Source of the DNA: Acidimicrobiales bacterium
GTDB taxonomy: Bacteria > Actinomycetota > Acidimicrobiia > Acidimicrobiales > Acidimicrobilacustridaceae
Reading direction: 5' to 3'
Length of the DNA: 64,000 nt
Assembly: GCA_025456085.1 (NCBI GenBank)
Contig: JALOLF010000005.1
Coordinates: forward strand, 1 to 64,000
The notes beneath the pieces were generated by a model, which had not been told where the DNA came from, did no database searches, and saw nothing but the letters and a program-made list of their open reading frames with translations. The stretch's first letter is position 1. The number at the start of each line of letters is the position of its first letter. Of this stretch, positions 10,909-19,049 are shown in pieces. A program made the translations under genes and the position numbers.

Positions 10909-11718
10909 ATGTCCAAATACCGCTGCCCGGTCTGCGGCGCGCCACACAAGGAGCTGACCACCAAGTGCCGCCTGTGCGGCCACGACATCTCGCCCGACAC
11001 GCCCGTCACCGGCCCGTCCACTGCGCCGGCGTCGCGCGCCGGCCGCAAGACCGGTCTCGGGAGCATCCTGCTCATCACGCTGGCGGTGGTGGTGCTCGTC
11101 GCGGTCGGTGCCCTGGTGCTGGGCCTGGTGGACAGCAACGAGCAGATCGACGAGGTCCGGCGTGAGATCCCCGGCCTGTCGGACGAGAGCGACGACGGCT
11201 GGACCGAGTTGGGCGAGCCGCTGGAGACCAAGCTGGTCGTCGACCTGCCCGGGGAGCGCGAGAAGTCCACGACCGAGCTGCCCGGCGTCGACGGCGAGGC
11301 CACGACCTGGACGGCGGTCGTGGGCCGGGCGCCCGACCCGGTCGAGTGCCAGAACTGCCGGCGCGACACGGTCATCTCGGTGTCCCACGGCACCTCGGCG
11401 CGCCCCGAGGACACCTCGGAGCTGGAGTTCCTCGAGGCGACGATGACCACCTACCTCGAGCAGCGGGGAGCCACCGAGACCAGCCGTGACGACACGGAGT
11501 TCGCCGGCGAGGTCGCCCTCACCGCCGAGTACCAGGGCCGCGAGCTCGACGGCGAGTTCGCCTACGGCAAGGTGCTGATGGTCGAGAAGGAGGGCGTGCT
11601 GTACGTGGTGGACGTGGAGTCCATCTACGAGAGCGTGGACCAGTTCGACCGGGTCCTCGACGCGCTCGTGCTAATCCCGGGCGGGGCGGAGGCGGAGTCC
11701 CCCGACGGCACGGCCTGA
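10909..11718 (+). CDS. Zinc-ribbon, single-pass membrane protein of unknown function
   Basis: A 269-residue protein with a zinc ribbon of two CxxC pairs (CPVCG and CRLCG, residues 6-25), a linker, one membrane helix at about residues 50-72 (ILLITLAVVVLVAVGALVLGL) and an outer domain of about 190 residues rich in Glu and Asp, with a third pair CQNC at about residue 145. The first ribbon would be cytoplasmic. I do not recognise the outer domain. CGGAG lies before the ATG at 10909; the longer in-frame extension is antisense to the cNMP gene. It is convergent with prmC. Confidence 0.75.
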   Translation: MSKYRCPVCGAPHKELTTKCRLCGHDISPDTPVTGPSTAPASRAGRKTGLGSILLITLAVVVLVAVGALVLGLVDSNEQIDEVRREIPGLSDESDDGWTELGEPLETKLVVDLPGEREKSTTELPGVDGEATTWTAVVGRAPDPVECQNCRRDTVISVSHGTSARPEDTSELEFLEATMTTYLEQRGATETSRDDTEFAGEVALTAEYQGRELDGEFAYGKVLMVEKEGVLYVVDVESIYESVDQFDRVLDALVLIPGGAEAESPDGTA

Positions 11719-11734
11719 GCTCCGCCCCGGGAGA

Positions 11735-12631
11735 TCAACCGGGCATCCGGGCCACCACCAACCGGTCCCGGCCGACCAGGTCGCGCTCGATGCGAGCCTG
11801 CGCGAAGCCCGCGGCCGAGGCTGCCTCGGCCATCGGCCGGGCCTGCCAGGGCGCCAGCTCCACGACGAGGGCACCTGCGGGCCGAAGCCAGGTCGGGGCC
11901 TGCTCCACCAGCACCCGCAGCGCCTCGTCGCCCCGCGGTCCGGCCACGAGCGCTCCGGTCGGCTCCCAGTCCGCGACCTGCGTGTCCAGCACCTCGTCGG
12001 CGGCCACGTAGGGAGGGTTGCTGACCACGACGTCGAGCGAGCCGCGTGCCGCGGCTGGCAGCGCTGCGAACCACGAGCCCTCGAACAGTCGCACCCGCGC
12101 CGCTGGCGTGCCCAGACCGGCCAGGTTGGCCCGGGCCACGGCGAGGGCGTCGGCGGACACGTCGCTGGCCCAGACCTCCACCGTCCGGCGTTCGGCCGCC
12201 AGGGACAGCGCGATGGCTCCCGAGCCGGTCCCGAGGTCGGCCACCAGCACGGGGTCGGTGCGCCCGTCGACGGGGCGGGTGCGCGCCAGGCGATCGATCT
12301 CGCCCAGGGTGTGCTCGACGACCACCTCGGTCTCCGGACGTGGGATCAGCACCCGCCGGTCCAGGTAGAGCTCCAGGCGGCGGAACCCCCATCGGCCCAG
12401 CACGTACTGCAGCGGCTCACCCTCGCAGCGTCGGGCCACCATGGCGTCGAAGAGGTGCACCCCCCGGCGCGTCGCCGGCTCGTCGAGGCCCAGCACCAGC
12501 TCCGCGCCGTCGTACCCCGACGCCCGCTCCACGATCCGACGGGCGTCGAGCGCCGCCTCCGGCCGACCGGCACGTGCCAGGGCCCGCTCGGCCTCGGCCA
12601 GCAGCGCCCGCCACGTGACGGTGCCCGTCAT
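11735..12631 (-). CDS. prmC: Release factor glutamine methyltransferase
   Basis: Methylates the glutamine of the GGQ loop of release factors, using S-adenosylmethionine. The 298-residue product has the SAM loop VADLGTGSGAIALSLA and the catalytic VVSNPPYVA motif, plus the N-terminal helical domain with PLQYVLGRWGFRRLELYLDR-like sequence and the linker RPETEVVVE. Its ATG overlaps the prfA stop by four bases (ATGA). This prfA-prmC coupling is standard and places the enzyme beside its substrate. Confidence 0.95.
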   Translation of the reverse strand: MTGTVTWRALLAEAERALARAGRPEAALDARRIVERASGYDGAELVLGLDEPATRRGVHLFDAMVARRCEGEPLQYVLGRWGFRRLELYLDRRVLIPRPETEVVVEHTLGEIDRLARTRPVDGRTDPVLVADLGTGSGAIALSLAAERRTVEVWASDVSADALAVARANLAGLGTPAARVRLFEGSWFAALPAAARGSLDVVVSNPPYVAADEVLDTQVADWEPTGALVAGPRGDEALRVLVEQAPTWLRPAGALVVELAPWQARPMAEAASAAGFAQARIERDLVGRDRLVVARMPG

Positions 12632-13707
12632 GCAGCGCTCTGGCCCTCGGCGGCGCGCAGCTGGCGGGCCCGCTCGTCGGCGACCAGGGCGTCGCAGACG
12701 TCGTCGAGCTCGCCGGCCAGCACCCGGTCCAGCTTGTAGAGGGTGAGGCCGATGCGGTGGTCGGTGACCCGGTTCTCCTTGAAGTTGTAGGTCCGGATCT
12801 TCTCGGACCGGCCACCGCCGCCGATCTGACCCCGCCGCTGGTCGGACAGCTCGGCCGACTGCCGCTCCTGCTCCCGCTGCAGGAGCCGGGCCCGCAACAC
12901 CTGCAGGGCCTTGGCCCGGTTCTGGAGCTGGCTCTTCTCGTCCTGCATCGACACGACGATCCCGCTGGGTCGATGGGTGACCCGCACCGCCGAGTCGGTG
13001 GTGTTCACCGACTGCCCGCCGGGGCCCGAGGAGCGGTACACGTCGATCTGCAGGTCGTTCGGGTCGAGCTGCACCTCGACCTCGTCGGCCTCGGGCAGCA
13101 CGGTGACCGTGGCGCTGGAGGTGAGGATGCGCCCCTGGGACTCGGTGACCGGCACCCGTTGCACGCGGTGGGGACCGGCTTCGTGCTTCATGCGGCTCCA
13201 CACGCCGTCACCGGAGAGCAGGAAGGTGATCTCGCTGAAGCCGCCCAGGTCGCTCGGGTTGGAGCCAAGGATCTCGAAGCGCCAGCCGCGACGCCCGGCG
13301 TAGGACCGGTACATCTCGAACAGGTCCCGCGCGAACAGGTTGGCCTCCTCCCCGCCTTCGGCGCCGCGGACCTCCACGATGACGTTGCGGTCGTCGTTGG
13401 GGTCCCGGGGCAGCAGCAGGACCTTGATCTCCTCGTCGAGGCGCTCGATGGCCGCCTCGGCCAGGGCGATCTCGTCGCGCAGCAGCTCGCGGTCCTCGCC
13501 GGCGCTCTCGGCGTGCAGCTCCCGCGCCGCGGCCAGGTCGTCGTGGGCGGCTTCGAGCTGGCGGGCCCGGGTGACGATCGCCTCCAGCTCCTTGTAGCGG
13601 CGGGCCGTCTCTGCGTAGCGCCGCTGATCGCCGATCACCGCCGGGTCGGCCAGACGGGCCTCGGTGTCGAGGTACTCGCGTTCGAGATCGCGGAGGCGTT
13701 CCAACAT
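12628..13707 (-). CDS. prfA: Peptide chain release factor 1
   Basis: Terminates translation at UAA and UAG. The 359-residue product has the stop-codon-reading tripeptide PVT in RVPVTESQGR and the catalytic GGQ in SSGPGGQSVNTT, which together identify RF1 rather than RF2. The N-terminal coiled coil is complete. A TACCCT box lies nine bases before the ATG at 13707 and there is no strong ribosome binding site. It lies about 45 bases downstream of the unknown gene at 13753. Confidence 0.96.
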   Translation of the reverse strand: MLERLRDLEREYLDTEARLADPAVIGDQRRYAETARRYKELEAIVTRARQLEAAHDDLAAARELHAESAGEDRELLRDEIALAEAAIERLDEEIKVLLLPRDPNDDRNVIVEVRGAEGGEEANLFARDLFEMYRSYAGRRGWRFEILGSNPSDLGGFSEITFLLSGDGVWSRMKHEAGPHRVQRVPVTESQGRILTSSATVTVLPEADEVEVQLDPNDLQIDVYRSSGPGGQSVNTTDSAVRVTHRPSGIVVSMQDEKSQLQNRAKALQVLRARLLQREQERQSAELSDQRRGQIGGGGRSEKIRTYNFKENRVTDHRIGLTLYKLDRVLAGELDDVCDALVADERARQLRAAEGQSAA

Positions 13708-13752
13708 GACGGGACCAGGGTAGCGAGCGGGTCCGGCGGTGGAGCAGGGACC

Positions 13753-14775
13753 TCAGGATGCCGGTCGGGTCCAGTCACCGGGAACGGCGAGCAGCTCGGC
13801 GGGCGAGCGCAGCGCAGCGGCCAGTCGTCGGGTGACCGGGTGCGCGTCGCGTTCGGGGACCACGAGCAGGAGGCGGGCCTCGGGGTCGTGGGCGAGCCGG
13901 GCATCGGCGGCGGTGGGGACGAGATCGAGGTCGATGCCCGTGGAGCACACGACCACGAGCGGGCGGCCCTGCGTGTCGTCGCCGACCGCAACCGCGGGCA
14001 CGACGTCCTTGACGCTGCGCCGCACGACGGTTCCCTCCTCCGGGCGCAGCGCGACGGCGCCCACCAGGCTCGGTTCGTCGAGGAGCCGTCGTCGCAGCCA
14101 CCGCTCCCGGGCGAGGCGGTTGAGCGGATGGGCGTCCGCGCCGGCACGGCGATGACGTCGAACGGTCTCCACCACCGAGCGGAGGGCCTCGGCGGGGGGC
14201 AGGTCGCCGTGGAGCATGGTGAAGGCCTCACGGTCGTGGCGACCCACGCCGACCTCGACCCGGGCCGTGCCCTGCTCGGTGACCACGATCCGGGCGATCT
14301 CCAGGCCGAGCACCTCGCCGCGCACCTCGCCGTGCTCCACCACCACCTCGACGTCGGCCTCCTCGAGCAGCTGCAGCAGGTCGAACGCCGCCGGCGGAGG
14401 CACCGCCCGCGACGCCACGGGCGCCGGTGGCGCCTCCTGCAGTGCCCGCCCGACCACCGCCCACACGTCCGGCGCACGGGTGAACGTCGCGGCTCGTCGG
14501 GCCAGCGCGGCGGCGACGCCGGCGTCGTCGACCAGCACGTGCAGCCGGGTGGCGCCCTGCTGGGCGGCCCAGGCGAGAGCCGGGCCCAACGCCCGTTGCG
14601 GGCGGTCCTCGATCAGCACCCAGGCCGTGTCGCCCGAAACCAGGGCGGCACCGCCCGGGAAGGCGACCGGGCGCGCCCCCGCGACGACGCCGACCCGCGA
14701 CTCGACCAGCGCCCGGAGCTTGGCTGCGAGCAGCCGGGAGCGCTGGTCGGGATCGAGGGCGGAGGGGCTCGCCAC
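13753..14775 (-). CDS. Conserved-looking protein of unknown function between rpmE and prfA
   Basis: About 340 residues from a GTG at 14775; the start is uncertain because no ribosome binding site is visible and the frame stays open back into rpmE. No motif of a known enzyme was recognised. The N-terminal half has alternating strands and helices (VGVVAGARPVAFPGGAALVSG, TAWVLIEDRP, TRLHVLVDD) that look like a Rossmann-type fold, and the C-terminal half has LVVVCSTGIDLDLVPTA and LLLVVPERD. The position, between translation genes in a conserved order, suggests a housekeeping role, but none can be named. Confidence 0.6.
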   Translation of the reverse strand: MASPSALDPDQRSRLLAAKLRALVESRVGVVAGARPVAFPGGAALVSGDTAWVLIEDRPQRALGPALAWAAQQGATRLHVLVDDAGVAAALARRAATFTRAPDVWAVVGRALQEAPPAPVASRAVPPPAAFDLLQLLEEADVEVVVEHGEVRGEVLGLEIARIVVTEQGTARVEVGVGRHDREAFTMLHGDLPPAEALRSVVETVRRHRRAGADAHPLNRLARERWLRRRLLDEPSLVGAVALRPEEGTVVRRSVKDVVPAVAVGDDTQGRPLVVVCSTGIDLDLVPTAADARLAHDPEARLLLVVPERDAHPVTRRLAAALRSPAELLAVPGDWTRPAS

Positions 14776-14792
14776 GGGCGCCGCGGCGGCCG

Positions 14793-15011
14793 TCAGCTCT
14801 GGGCGGCCTTGCCCCGCCTGCCGTACCGGCGCTCGAAGCGGTCGATGCGACCGCCGGTGTCCACCAGCTTCTGCTTGCCGGTGTAGAAGGGATGGCACTC
14901 GCTGCACAGCTCGACGTGGAGGTCGGGCTTGGTCGAGCGGGTCGTGAAGGTGTTGCCGCACGAGCAGTGCACCGTCGCCACGACGTAGTTGGGGTGGATG
15001 TCAGCCTTCAT
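14793..15011 (-). CDS. rpmE: Ribosomal protein bL31 (zinc-binding form)
   Basis: A 72-residue large-subunit protein that bridges the two ribosomal subunits. It begins [11 protein letters not shown] and has the zinc ligands of the C+ form: CSCGN and [20 protein letters not shown]. Zinc-containing L31 is replaced by a C-minus paralogue under zinc limitation in many bacteria; no such paralogue is in the window. It lies 54 bases downstream of rho, the usual actinobacterial order. Confidence 0.96.
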   Translation of the reverse strand: MKADIHPNYVVATVHCSCGNTFTTRSTKPDLHVELCSECHPFYTGKQKLVDTGGRIDRFERRYGRRGKAAQS

Positions 15012-15065
15012 GGCGTCTCGCTCTTTCGAACTCGAGGGACCGGACAGTCTGCCCGGAAAAGGACG

Positions 15066-16736
15066 TCATGCACCAGCCGCGGGGGTCTTGGCGATCTCGG
15101 CCAGGAACTCGTCGTTGCTGCGGAAGCTGGAGAGCCGGTCGATGAGCATCTCGAGACCGGGACCGGTGTGGCCCTCCGACGCCAGGCCGGACAGGACGCG
15201 CCGCAGCTTCCACACCATCTGGAGCTGCTTGCGGTCGAACAACAGCTCCTCGTGGCGGGTGGAGGAACCGTCGACGTCGATGGCCGGGAAGATGCGCCGC
15301 TCCGCCAGGCGGCGGTCGAGACGCAGCTCCATGTTGCCGGTGCCCTTGAACTCCTCGAAGATCACCTCGTCCATCTTCGAGCCGGTCTCGATCAGCGCGG
15401 TGGCGAGGATGGTCAGCGATCCGCCCTCTTCGATGTTGCGGGCCGCGCCGAAGAACTTCTTGGGCGGGTAGAGCGCACCGGTGTCGATCCCGCCCGACAT
15501 GATGCGACCGGTGGCCGGAGCGGCCAGGTTGTAGGCCCGGGCCAGGCGGGTGATGCCGTCCACGATGATGACGACGTCGCTGCCCTCCTCGACCAGACGC
15601 TTGGCCCGTTCGATGGCCAGCTCCGTGACGTGGGTGTGCTCCTCCGCCGGCCGGTCGAAGGTCGAGGCGATCACCTCACCCCGCACCCAGCGACGCATGT
15701 CGGTGACCTCTTCGGGTCGCTCGTCGACCAGCAGCACCATGAGGTGCACCTCGGGGTTGTTGGTCTCGATCGACCGGGCGATCTGCTTCATGATCGTCGT
15801 CTTGCCCGCCTTGGGGGGCGACACGATCAGACCCCGCTGGCCCTTGCCGATCGGCGAGACGAGGTCGACGATGCGCGCCGTCATGTTCGACGGATCGCTC
15901 GGCATCTCCAGGCGGAGCTTCTCGTCCGGGAACAGGGGCGTGAGGTCCTCGAAGCGGGCCCGCTCCCGAGCCAGTTCGGGATCCCTGCCGTTGACGAGGT
16001 CGATGCGCAGCAACGCCGGGTTCTTCTCGTTGCGGCTGGCGGGCCGACTGGCCCCGGTGATGTGGTCGCCCTTGCGCAGGCCGAACTGGCGGACCTGCTT
16101 GACCGAGACGTACACGTCCTCCTTGCTGGGCAGGTACCCGCGGAGGCGCAGGAAGCCGTAGCCGTCGTCGCGCAGATCGAGCAGGCCGGCCACCTCGACC
16201 GGCTCGCCGACGAAGGGCTCCTCGGACCGCTCGCCGCCCCGTTCGCGGTCGCGGCCCCGCCGGCGACGGCGGCGGTTGCCCTGCTCCCCCTCGTCACGCG
16301 AGCCGCCCTGGGACGGCTGCTCTCGGGTCAGCGGTGCCGCCTCGCCGATCCCGGGATCGCCTGCGGACGGCTCGACAGGGGCGACGTCCTCGGCGTCGTC
16401 GTGCTCCGACGCCGCCGCGTCCTGCTCGACGACGGTGGCGCTGTCACCGCCCTCGTCACCGCGGCCGCGCCCACTTCGACGCCGGGGCCGGGACGCCTCG
16501 GCCGGCGCGTCGGCGCTGGCGTCCACATCGACGGCCGAGCCGCCGGCGGGGGTGTCGTCGCCGGGGGTGTCGTCGGCCGCGGCAGGGGTCACCCCCGCCA
16601 GCTCGAGGATCAGGTCGACGATGTCGGCCTTCTTGGCACGGGACCCGGGCTTGCCCCCCATCGCCACGGCGATGGTGTGCAGCTCCTCGCGGTCCTTGCC
16701 CTCGAGAGCGGAACGCTCGAGTGCCTGAGACGCCAC
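15066..16736 (-). CDS. rho: Transcription termination factor Rho
   Basis: Hexameric RNA-dependent ATPase that ends transcription. The 556-residue product has an N-terminal Rho domain (EELHTIAVAMGGKPG), then about 130 low-complexity acidic and arginine-rich residues (RRRRRRGRDRERGGER), the RNA-binding fold (DGYGFLRLRGY) and the ATPase with Walker A PPKAGKTTIMKQIA and VDERPEEVTDM. The charged insert is typical of actinobacterial Rho. The start is a GTG at 16736, with AAGGAG seven bases upstream; the open frame continuing to 17543 is spurious. Confidence 0.95.
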   Translation of the reverse strand: MASQALERSALEGKDREELHTIAVAMGGKPGSRAKKADIVDLILELAGVTPAAADDTPGDDTPAGGSAVDVDASADAPAEASRPRRRSGRGRGDEGGDSATVVEQDAAASEHDDAEDVAPVEPSAGDPGIGEAAPLTREQPSQGGSRDEGEQGNRRRRRRGRDRERGGERSEEPFVGEPVEVAGLLDLRDDGYGFLRLRGYLPSKEDVYVSVKQVRQFGLRKGDHITGASRPASRNEKNPALLRIDLVNGRDPELARERARFEDLTPLFPDEKLRLEMPSDPSNMTARIVDLVSPIGKGQRGLIVSPPKAGKTTIMKQIARSIETNNPEVHLMVLLVDERPEEVTDMRRWVRGEVIASTFDRPAEEHTHVTELAIERAKRLVEEGSDVVIIVDGITRLARAYNLAAPATGRIMSGGIDTGALYPPKKFFGAARNIEEGGSLTILATALIETGSKMDEVIFEEFKGTGNMELRLDRRLAERRIFPAIDVDGSSTRHEELLFDRKQLQMVWKLRRVLSGLASEGHTGPGLEMLIDRLSSFRSNDEFLAEIAKTPAAGA

Positions 16737-17076
16737 GGCAGAACTCCTTCGGATACATCGGACCCGACGGGGGCGGCAGGGATGCCGCACGCGAGAACCG
16801 TCGGGTGTCAAGGGAAGTCGGGGGCCCCCGCCCTCCGCTGCACCCCGGGACCGCCGCATGGGGGCGAACTGGGAGGCGGGGAGTCCGTCGGCACCACTGC
16901 GATCGCAGCCCCGGTTGAACCGACCCGGGCATGGTAGCGAGGGGAGCCGATCGCGGCAACCACCTCTTCCACCGGCCCGATGCCTCGCACCACGAACGAG
17001 GCGGGCTAACGTCCATGCTTGGCATCGGTCCATCCATGGACGATCCATCCCCCAGACCCCCGAACAGGGAGGACCC
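16737..17076. other. 340-base intergenic region between rho and the first DUF4397-like gene
   Basis: No gene is seen here. On the minus strand it holds the rho leader, about 70-340 bases, with AAGGAG before the start and a lone TTGACA (complement of 16806-16811) as a possible -35 without a clear -10. On the plus strand TAACGT at 17007-17012 is a plausible -10 for the secreted protein gene, and a small inverted repeat GTCCAT-CC-ATGGAC lies at 17028-17041 in its leader. Confidence 0.5.
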
Positions 17077-17952
17077 ATGAGACGAACCATCGGACTGCTG
17101 GCGCTCGGCGCGCTGGCTGCGAGCACGCTGCTGGTCAGCGGCACTCCGGCCAGTGCCCAGGGCACCACCCAGGTGTGGGCCGTGCACGGCCTGAACCTGG
17201 CCGGCCAGGACAGCCAGACCGACGGCGGCACCCCGGTGACGGTCTGCGCCGGCACCAGCACCGTCGACGCCGACTTCCAGTTCGGTGACGTCATCGGCCC
17301 GCTCCCGCTGACCAGCGGGACCGAGGTGAACATCATCGTCTGGGCGGGCGCCGGCGTCGACTGCGCCGCTCCCGGTTTGGCGACCGTGCTGATCGACCAG
17401 AAGGTCACCCCGACGGGCGACGCCGTGGCCCTCGTGGCCTCCCTGCCGTACGGCCCGACGGAGCCCGCGCCCCAGTTGGCGCCCATCCCGCTCGACATCG
17501 ACTGCACCCCCGCCGGCCAGGGCCGGGTCACGGCCGCCCACACGGCCTACGCCCCTGAGGTGGACGTGGTCGTGAACGACCAGCCCGTCACGGCCCTCGA
17601 ATACGGCGAGGACCTCACCGCCGAGCTGCCCGTGGGCACCTATGAGGTCATCGTCGCCCTCGCCGGCACCAACAACGTCGTCGCCGGCCCCCTCGACGTG
17701 CCTGTCGAAGCAGGCAAGTACTTCGCCGCCTTCGTCGTCGGCAACCTGCCGGGCGCTGCGCAGGAGGTGGGCGCCGCGACCCCCGAGGCCGACGTGCCGT
17801 CCACACCGATCGTCGTGCTCGCCGAGGTGAACGACGTCGGCGTGTGCCAGGAGCCCACCACGACCACGGCTGCTCCGACCACCACGGCCAAGCCCACCAC
17901 CACCACGGCCAAGGCCGCCGCGGCCACCGCCACCCCGCGCTACACCGGCTGA
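17077..17952 (+). CDS. Secreted DUF4397-like protein, copy 1
   Basis: A 291-residue exported protein. Residues 1-28 are a signal peptide with an ASA cleavage site. Two domains follow: residues about 30-140 (TTQVWAVHGLN, FGDVIGPLPLTSG) and about 140-260 (GRVTAAHTAYAPEVDVVVND, LPVGTYEVIVALAG, AAFVVGNLPG), the second matching the DUF4397 pattern of small beta-domains found in surface proteins. The tail is a Thr/Ala/Pro linker that stops at TPRYTG, without a membrane anchor or a true LPXTG. GGGAGG precedes the ATG. A paralogue follows directly. Confidence 0.8.
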   Translation: MRRTIGLLALGALAASTLLVSGTPASAQGTTQVWAVHGLNLAGQDSQTDGGTPVTVCAGTSTVDADFQFGDVIGPLPLTSGTEVNIIVWAGAGVDCAAPGLATVLIDQKVTPTGDAVALVASLPYGPTEPAPQLAPIPLDIDCTPAGQGRVTAAHTAYAPEVDVVVNDQPVTALEYGEDLTAELPVGTYEVIVALAGTNNVVAGPLDVPVEAGKYFAAFVVGNLPGAAQEVGAATPEADVPSTPIVVLAEVNDVGVCQEPTTTTAAPTTTAKPTTTTAKAAAATATPRYTG

Positions 17953-17979
17953 GCCGGCGCAGCACCTGAACACGTCGAC

Positions 17980-18003
17980 GGGGCGCCCCTGCGGGGGCGC
18001 CCC
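17980..18003. terminator. GC hairpin after DUF4397-like copy 1
   Basis: GGGGCGCCCC, loop TGCG, GGGGCGCCCC forms a 10-bp perfect stem 28 bases after the stop codon. It has no U-tract, as is common for hairpin terminators in high-GC actinobacteria. Nearly the same hairpin follows copy 2. Confidence 0.75.
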
Positions 18004-18129
18004 GCTCGCGTCCGGCAGGCGGATCGCGTGCACCGAAGCGACCTACTACGGAGCGTGGCAACTAGAGTCTCGAATCGTTGTGCACGCACGGGTGACCGAC
18101 ACCTACCGACCCACGAGAGGGAGACATCC

Positions 18130-18984
18130 ATGAGACGAGCGATCGGACTGCTGGCGTTGGCCGCGCTGGCCGCTGGCACCCTGGTCATCAGCGGCACCCC
18201 CGCCGGAGCCCAGGCCACCACCCAGGTGTGGGTCGTGCACGGCCTCAACTGGGACGGCCAGTCCGCCCCCGGTGGCACCGCCGTGACCGTGTGCGTGGAC
18301 GGGTCGCTCGTCGATGGCGACCTCCAGTTCGGCGACATCATCGGCCCGCTCCCGCTGACCAGCGGCGAGACGGTCAACGTCGAGGTCTTCGACGGCGCCG
18401 GCGTGGACTGCGCCAACCCGGGCAACGCCTTCGCCCAGATCGACGAGGACGTGACACCGACCGGCGCCGCCGTCGCGCTGGTCGCCACGTTCGAGGTGAT
18501 CGGACCTCCGCCCGCCGGCTCACAGCTGGCCACGATCCCACTCGACGTGGACTGCACCGAAGCCGGCCAGGGCCGCGTCACCGCCGCCCACACGGCCAAC
18601 GCCGGGGAGGTCGACGTCGTCGCCACCATCGCCGGTAACGAGGTCGTCGTGGACACCCTCGCGTTCGGCGAGGAGTTCACCGCCGAGCTGCCCGTGGGCA
18701 CCTACCCCGTCACCGTCAAGCTGGCAGGCACCGACACCGTCATCGCCGGCCCCCTCGACGTGCCCGTCGAGGAAGGCACGTACCTCGCCGCCTTCGTCGT
18801 CGGCAGGCTGCCCGCCGAGCGCGTCACACCCGTCGTGGTCCTGACCGAGGTGAACGAGGTCGGCGTGTGCGAGGAGCCGACGACCACCACCACGACCACG
18901 GCTGCTCCGACCACCACGGTCAAGCCCACCACCACCACGGCCAAGGCCGCCGCGGCTACCGCCACCCCCCGCTACACCGGCTGA
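18130..18984 (+). CDS. Secreted DUF4397-like protein, copy 2
   Basis: A 284-residue paralogue of the preceding gene with the same signal peptide, two beta-domains (FGDIIGPLPLTSGETVNVEV; GRVTAAHTANAGEVDVV; LPVGTYPVTVKLAG) and a Thr-rich linker ending in the identical KAAAATATPRYTG. Large blocks of the two genes are nearly identical at the DNA level, including the 3' end and terminator, so this is a fairly recent tandem duplication or is kept similar by gene conversion. GAGAGGGAGA precedes the ATG. It probably acts outside the cell; the ligand is unknown. Confidence 0.8.
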   Translation: MRRAIGLLALAALAAGTLVISGTPAGAQATTQVWVVHGLNWDGQSAPGGTAVTVCVDGSLVDGDLQFGDIIGPLPLTSGETVNVEVFDGAGVDCANPGNAFAQIDEDVTPTGAAVALVATFEVIGPPPAGSQLATIPLDVDCTEAGQGRVTAAHTANAGEVDVVATIAGNEVVVDTLAFGEEFTAELPVGTYPVTVKLAGTDTVIAGPLDVPVEEGTYLAAFVVGRLPAERVTPVVVLTEVNEVGVCEEPTTTTTTTAAPTTTVKPTTTTAKAAAATATPRYTG

Positions 18985-19009
18985 GCCGGCGCAGCACCTG
19001 AGCACGCCG

Positions 19010-19037
19010 ACGGGGCGCCCCTACGGGGGCGCCCCGT
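19010..19037. terminator. Bidirectional GC hairpin after DUF4397-like copy 2
   Basis: A 12-bp perfect stem (ACGGGGCGCCCC / GGGGCGCCCCGT) with loop TACG lies between copy 2 and the convergent gene ending at 19050, so it can serve both. It is a duplicate of the hairpin at 17980. Confidence 0.75.
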
Positions 19038-19049
19038 CCGCGTCCGTGA

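Noticed and set aside
16806-16811. TTGACA as a firm rho -35 box
   Set aside because: No acceptable -10 lies at 16-19 bases; kept only as a weak possibility.
16737-17543. Extension of rho to a start at 17543 (825 codons)
   Set aside because: The GTG at 16736 has AAGGAG at ideal spacing and begins the conserved Rho domain; the extension is antisense to the DUF4397-like gene.
17930-17952. LPXTG sortase signal at the DUF4397-like C-termini
   Set aside because: TPRYTG is not LPXTG, and neither a membrane helix nor a basic tail follows.
17980-19037. The two near-identical hairpins as ends of a mobile element
   Set aside because: They are paired with duplicated gene 3' ends, there is no transposase or target-site duplication, and they are best read as duplicated terminators.
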